Origin: Dipteris shenzhenensis
Taxonomy: Eukaryota > Polypodiophyta > Polypodiopsida > Gleicheniales
Strand: one strand, 5' to 3'
Length of the DNA: 64,000 bases
NCBI GenBank assembly: GCA_047967505.1
Contig: CM106538.1
Part shown: positions 59,577-64,000 of the stretch, one piece after another
Layout of the letters: each line of letters begins with the position of its first letter
Numbering within the stretch: position 1 is the stretch's first letter
Program-made: the position numbers and the translations under genes
Notes under the pieces: generated by a model
Database searches by the model: none
What the model was told of the DNA's origin: nothing
What the model saw: the letters and a program-made list of their open reading frames with translations, nothing else

Positions 59577-62500
59577 ATGGCATCCTCTTCCACGTCTGAA
59601 AAGGAGTTTTTCAGCATTAAAAAGTTTGATGGGACAAACTTTTCTTTGTGGAAAGAACAAATAAGGGATGTGCTTATTCAAAAGAAGCAGATTAAACCCT
59701 TGGCAGGAATTGAAGCTAAGCCTGCAAATATGTCTGAGGATGATTGGAATGAGTTGGATGCATTAGCAAAGTCTACTATTAGACTTCATCTTGCAGAGTC
59801 AGTTTATTTCACAGTAGTAAATGAGCAGACTACGGAAGATTTGTGGAAGAAATTGTGTGCCACTTATGAAAAGGAAACTGCCTCTAATAAAGTTTACCTC
59901 ATGAAGAGGTTGTTTGAGCTGCAGATGAAGGAAGGGGTCTCCATTGCTTCTCACTTGAATGAATTCAATATTATTTTCAGCCAGCTTCAGGCTCAGAAAA
60001 TGAATTTTGATGCGGAGACTAAGGCAATATTTCTCTTATGTTCATTGCCATCCTCATGGGATACCTTCCGTACAGCTGTCAGTAACTCTGCACCTGGTGG
60101 AGTACTGAAATTTGATGATGTTGTGGGTAGCTTGTTGGCCGAGGAGATTAGACGGAAGTCTATGGATGGCAACAAGCAGGATGCAGCCTTAAATGTGCAA
60201 AGGGGCAGATCACAGTTCAGGGGGAAGTCCCAAGAAAGAGGGAAGTCTCGTAGCAAATCCAGGGCACGGAACATTGAGTGTTACCATTGTGGCAAGAAGG
60301 GCCATATGAAAAAGGATTGCTACAAGCTGAAAAGAGAGCAAAAGGATAAGAAAAAGAATGCAAATTGGGGTGCAAATCAAAAGGAAGAGAGTCCAAGGGA
60401 GGACAAAGGAAAAGTGAAGATCGAGGAGATCAATGCAGTCACACGTGATAGTGACAATGATGTTCTCTTCATGTCTAGTTTATCTGCAGAGTTGCTTACC
60501 ACTTCAGATGATGCATATTCCCAGGATTGGATTTTGGATTCTGGTGCTTCATTCCATGTTACTCCCCATAGGGAATGGTTCTCCACTTATGATAGTGGAA
60601 AGACAGGTTGTGTGCATCTTGGAAATGACTATGCATGTGACATAGTGGGAGCAGGTGACATAAAGTTTTCTTTTGCAAATGGGTCTGCATTTGTTTTGAA
60701 ACATGTGAGACATGTGCCTAAGCTGACCAAGAGTCTTATTTCAGTGGGTCAGCTAGATGATGCTGGTTTTCACACCACTTTTGGCTTTCAAAGTTGGAAA
60801 ATTCAAAAGGGCTCTATGCTTTTGGCCAGGGGTGCCAAGTGTGGGACTTTGTATCCCTTACATGTATCAGGGGTATTTGATCATGTTGTTGCAATAACCG
60901 AGCAGCCAAGCACTTCTTTGTGGCATTGCAGGTTGGGGCACATGAGCCAGAATGGAATGAAACTCTTATGCCGTTTGGGTTATGTACCGCATTTGAGTTT
61001 CTCTGATTTTGAATTTTGTGAGCATTGTCTCTATGGGAAGCAGACTAAATCAGCCCATAAAAGAAGGGGAAAGAAAGAGTTTGAAATGCTTCATTTGGTG
61101 CATTCAGACGTATGTGGTCCCATGCCTACACGGTCATTAGGCGGGGCCGAATACTATGTGACATTCATTGATGATGCAACTAGGAAAGTGTGGGCTTATG
61201 CTATAGCTCGGAAGAGTGATGTATTCCAGGTATTTCAGAAATGGCTGGCCTTGGTTGAGAATCAGTCAGGTAGAATGCTTAAATGCCTACGGACTGACAA
61301 TGGTGGAGAGTATCTCTCTCATGACTTTCAGCATTTCTGTGATACTCGTGGGATTAAGAGGGAGCTCACATCCCCTCGTACTCCAGAGCAAAATCCAGTT
61401 GCAGAAAAGATGAATCGTACCATTCAAGAAAGGTTGCAATGCATGCTTTCCAATGCAAGTCTTTCTGGTGGTTTTTGGGCTGAGGCAATGAAGACTGCAG
61501 TGCATGTGATCAATAGATCACCTAGTAAGAGTTTGGATGGTGGTATTCCTGAAGAGGCATGGAGTGGCAAGAAGCCCTCTTACTCTCATTTGCGTATATT
61601 TGGGTGTGAGGCATATGCACATGTGCCAAAAGAGCTTTGAAAGAAGCTAGATCCTAAGTCTAGGAAATGCATCTTTCTAGGTTATGGTGAAAGTGGAGAG
61701 ATGGGCTATCGTCTCTGGGATCCAGAAGCAAAGAAGATCATACGCAGCCATGATGTGGTCTTCAATGAGAAGAAGATGCATAAGGCACCCATGAGGGATG
61801 TGGAAATGAGGAGAATCACTTTCCAGGATGTGAATCCACCTGCATATGTTGATAGACAGCAAGCTGTCCATGCACCAAATGTGCAAGAAATAGTACAACC
61901 AAGTACTCCCACAGGTATACAATCAAGGGTAGATGATGGATCATCTATTGGTGGAAATGATGAGCCAAATGTGGCTGATATGCAAGTGGGACAGCAAGCT
62001 GAAATGCCCTTGAGAAGATCATCTAGAGTGTCTAGACCGCCTGATAGGTTTGTTCCAGGGGTAGACTATGTGATGCTTACTGATTGCGGGGAGCCTTCTT
62101 GCTATAGAGAGGCTATGATGCGTGAGGATCAACGCAAGTGGGAGTATGCTATGCAATCAGAGATGAGTTCACTTATGAAGAATAAGACTTGGGACTTGGT
62201 TTCTTTGCCACATGGAAAGAAAGCATTGCCATGTAAATGGGTCTACAAAATGAAGGTCACATGTGATGATGTGCCTAGGTACAAGGCCCGTTTGGTTGCT
62301 AAAGGGTTCAAGCAAGAGAAGGGTGTGGACTTTGATGAGATATTCTCTCCAGTTGTGAAGATGACCACACTTAGATGCATGCTTGGACTAGTGGCATCAG
62401 AGGATATGGAGCTTATGCAGATGGATGTCAAGACAGCTTTCTTGCATGGGGATTTGCATGAGGAAATTTACATGGTGCAGCCGGAAGGCTTTGAAGAAAA

Positions 62501-63641
62501 GGGCAAAGAGCATTTAGTTTGCAAGCTGAAGAAGAGTCTCTATGGTCTTAAGCAAGCACCTAGAGAATGGTATCAGAAGTTTGATGCTTTCATTCGGTCC
62601 CAGGGTTTTAGAAGGAGTGAAATTGATCACTGCCTCTACACTAAAAGGGCTAAGGATGGTAGCCTGATAATCCTGGCACTATATGTGGATGATATGCTAT
62701 TGGCTAGCAAGAATACTTATGAGCTAGATGCATTAAAGGCCAAGTTGCATGAGGCCTTTGATATGAAGGATTTGGGATTTGCAGGTCATATTCTTGGTAT
62801 GCGCATCACGCATGATCGGAGTAGGAAACTCCTTTGGCTTTCACAAAAAGAGTATGTTACAAAAGTATTACAGCATTTCAATATGGAGGGGGGGAAGGCA
62901 GTGAGTACTCCATTGCCTCCATATGTGAAACTGAGTCATACAGATAGTCCCAAATCAGATGAGGAGAGGGCCATGATGGCCAAGGTTCCTTATGCATCAG
63001 CAGTTGGGAGTCTTATGTATGCTATGATAGCTACTAGACCAGACATTGCATTTGCAGTGGGAGTTGTTAGCCGGTATATGGCTAATCCAGGAAAGAGGCA
63101 TTGGGAGGCAGTTAAGTGCATCATGAGGTACATGAAGGGTACCAAGGAGATGTGCATTTGCTTTGGTAAAGGAGACATGCATGTACTTGGGTACACAGAT
63201 TCAGACTATGCAGGGCATGTGGATAGTAGGAGATCCACTTCTGGTTATGTGTTCATCTTTGCAGGTGGTGCAGTGTCATGGATGTCTCGCGCACAAAAGT
63301 GCGTTGCTTTGTCTACCACAGAGGCTGAGTATGTTGTAGCCACAGAGGGTTGCAAGGAGGCTATATGGCTTGATCGGCTAGTGGGAGATTTGGGGATTCA
63401 TACAGGTGTACCGACATTCCATAGTGATTCCATGAGTGCTATTCAGCTAGCACGGAATCCGGTCTTTCATGCAAAGACCAAACACATTGAGGTCAGGTAC
63501 CATTTCATCAGGGAGGTACTTGAGGACAAGCGCATAGAGCTTGTCAAGGTTCATACAGATGATAACCCTGCAGATATGCTGACAAAGAGTCTACCTAGTC
63601 AGCGGTTTGAGTATTGTCGTGTATTGATGGGCATTGGATAG
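59577..63641 (+). pseudogene. Element B gag-pol polyprotein, one in-frame TGA
   Basis: The first ATG (59577, MASSS) opens a frame that runs to the TAG at 63639-63641, with one stop, TGA, at 61638-61640 where element A has CGA. The coding length matches a normal copia polyprotein (about 1350 codons). Domains: gag (about 59577-60270); CCHC knuckle at 60279-60320; protease DSGA at 60537-60548; GAG-pre-integrase and integrase (about 60910-61640, with VHSDVCGPM, RTDNGGEY and NPVAEKMNR); RT with YVDD at 62682-62693; RNase H to the end (YTDSDYAGHVDSRRST, TEAEYV). The TGA falls after the integrase core, before the RGYRLWDP region. The element supplies gag, protease and integrase from the open first part and is blocked for RT unless the stop is read through. 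Confidence 0.93.
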
Positions 63642-63662
63642 TATGCTCACTGGTTGTTCTCC

Positions 63663-63686
63663 CTTAAAGGCACATTGTCCTTTAAG
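63663..63686 (+). other. Perfect 8-bp hairpin just before the polypurine tract
   Basis: CTTAAAGG (63663-63670), loop CACATTGT, CCTTTAAG (63679-63686). The polypurine tract AAGTGGGAGGT follows and overlaps its 3' arm. It is conserved in element A. Confidence 0.8.
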
Positions 63687-63694
63687 TGGGAGGT
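63684..63694 (+). other. Element B polypurine tract
   Basis: AAGTGGGAGGT directly before the 3' LTR start TGTGGGG. Confidence 0.8.
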
Positions 63695-63873
63695 TGTGGG
63701 GTTAAAGGTCACTGTGCCTTAACCCCAGTTATGTACAATACTCAAACACATATATAAATAAATGAAAAAGAAGATTAGGGTGGTTCTGCACCCACCAAAC
63801 TTGTGTGGCTCTCTGTCTCTCTCTCTCGCTCTCTCTCCCTCTTCCGTTCTTGCTTCCGTTGAGAGCACTCTCA
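63695..63873 (+). repeat. Element B 3' LTR (179 bp)
   Basis: Identical to the 5' LTR except for one G/A difference at the AAATGAATG stretch. It is followed by CTAGG. Confidence 0.96.
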
Positions 63874-63878
63874 CTAGG

Positions 63879-64000
63879 AGTTATCACGGCTTTCCTGTGT
63901 CCTTTAGAGACACTCAGCCATTCCTTGGTCTACTGGGTAGACCCAAAATTTTCATCCAACACGCTATGCTTCTACTATTCACATATGCAGCAGTAGCGTC
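63879..64000. other. Right flank of element B
   Basis: Continues the unidentified sequence seen at 53770-57970. Nothing recognised in the 122 bases. Confidence 0.4.

Larger units (their letters stand above)
57971..63873 (+). mobile_element. Complete Ty1/copia element B (same family as A), 5903 bp
   Basis: LTRs 57971-58149 and 63695-63873 (179 bp each) differ at one position (AATGAATG versus AATAAATG). The target-site duplication CTAGG lies at 57966-57970 and 63874-63878. PBS, gag, zinc knuckle, protease, integrase, RT, RNase H and polypurine tract are all present and in one frame except for a single TGA. It is the youngest and most intact element in the window. It lies in opposite orientation to element A, about 43 kb away, with very high identity. 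Its LTRs lack two bases present in A's LTRs (one G in the start run and one A in CCACCAAAAC), so A and B are sub-lineages. Confidence 0.96.

Noticed and set aside
1-64000. CRISPR array, tRNA or rRNA genes, bacterial operons
   Set aside because: No regularly spaced repeats, no tRNA cloverleaf or rRNA sequence recognised, and the window is clearly plant nuclear. TGGTATCAGAGC sites are retrotransposon primer sites.

Overview
This window comes from a large, repeat-rich land-plant nuclear genome. The evidence is plant-type Ty1/copia and Ty3/gypsy retrotransposons primed by initiator tRNA-Met, plant LINEs, and one spliced gene with GT-AG introns whose product is a plant-style INO80 complex subunit B (PAPA-1 region plus HIT zinc finger). 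Very low gene density, a Helitron-2/Helentron-like relic and an HUH-like transposon relic suggest a fern, lycophyte or gymnosperm rather than a compact angiosperm genome. That placement is inference.

Layout. 1-5300: a long imperfect inverted repeat with a complete 1.04-kb TRIM element in its spacer (2991-4032). 5822-23345: a nested stack. A plus-strand LINE is interrupted by a degenerate minus-strand Ty3/gypsy element (about 5973-21856, short related LTRs at both ends). That element is in turn hit by a complete minus-strand copia (element A, 8782-14687) and a 1026-bp solo-LTR-like insertion (15740-16765). 23640-34621: a minus-strand Helitron-2/Helentron-type relic (Rep remnant, PIF1-like helicase, fused EEP endonuclease), split by an older copia (element C, 24406-31728). 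34650-39450: mostly unrecognised. 39970-41046: a degenerate HUH-like protein, possibly a Replitron. 42623-45988: the only host gene, six coding exons, 845 aa. 46000-50390: low-complexity C/T-, GA- and G-rich DNA with a tandem duplication. 50390-53764: a 5'-truncated minus-strand LINE. 53770-57970: AT-rich DNA with nothing recognised. 57971-63873: copia element B, a close relative of A in the opposite orientation.

Transposition history. Five insertions have matching 5-bp target-site duplications readable by eye: TRIM GGTCT, A TTCCT, B CTAGG, C AGTGC and the solo LTR CCCAC. LTR-pair differences rank the ages. B has 1 difference in 179 bp, A 2 in 181, and the TRIM 1 substitution plus a 2-bp indel, so all three are recent. 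C is older, with many stops. The gypsy, LINE and Helitron-like relics that host these insertions are older still. All autonomous elements here carry stops or frameshifts; B is closest to intact, with one in-frame TGA.
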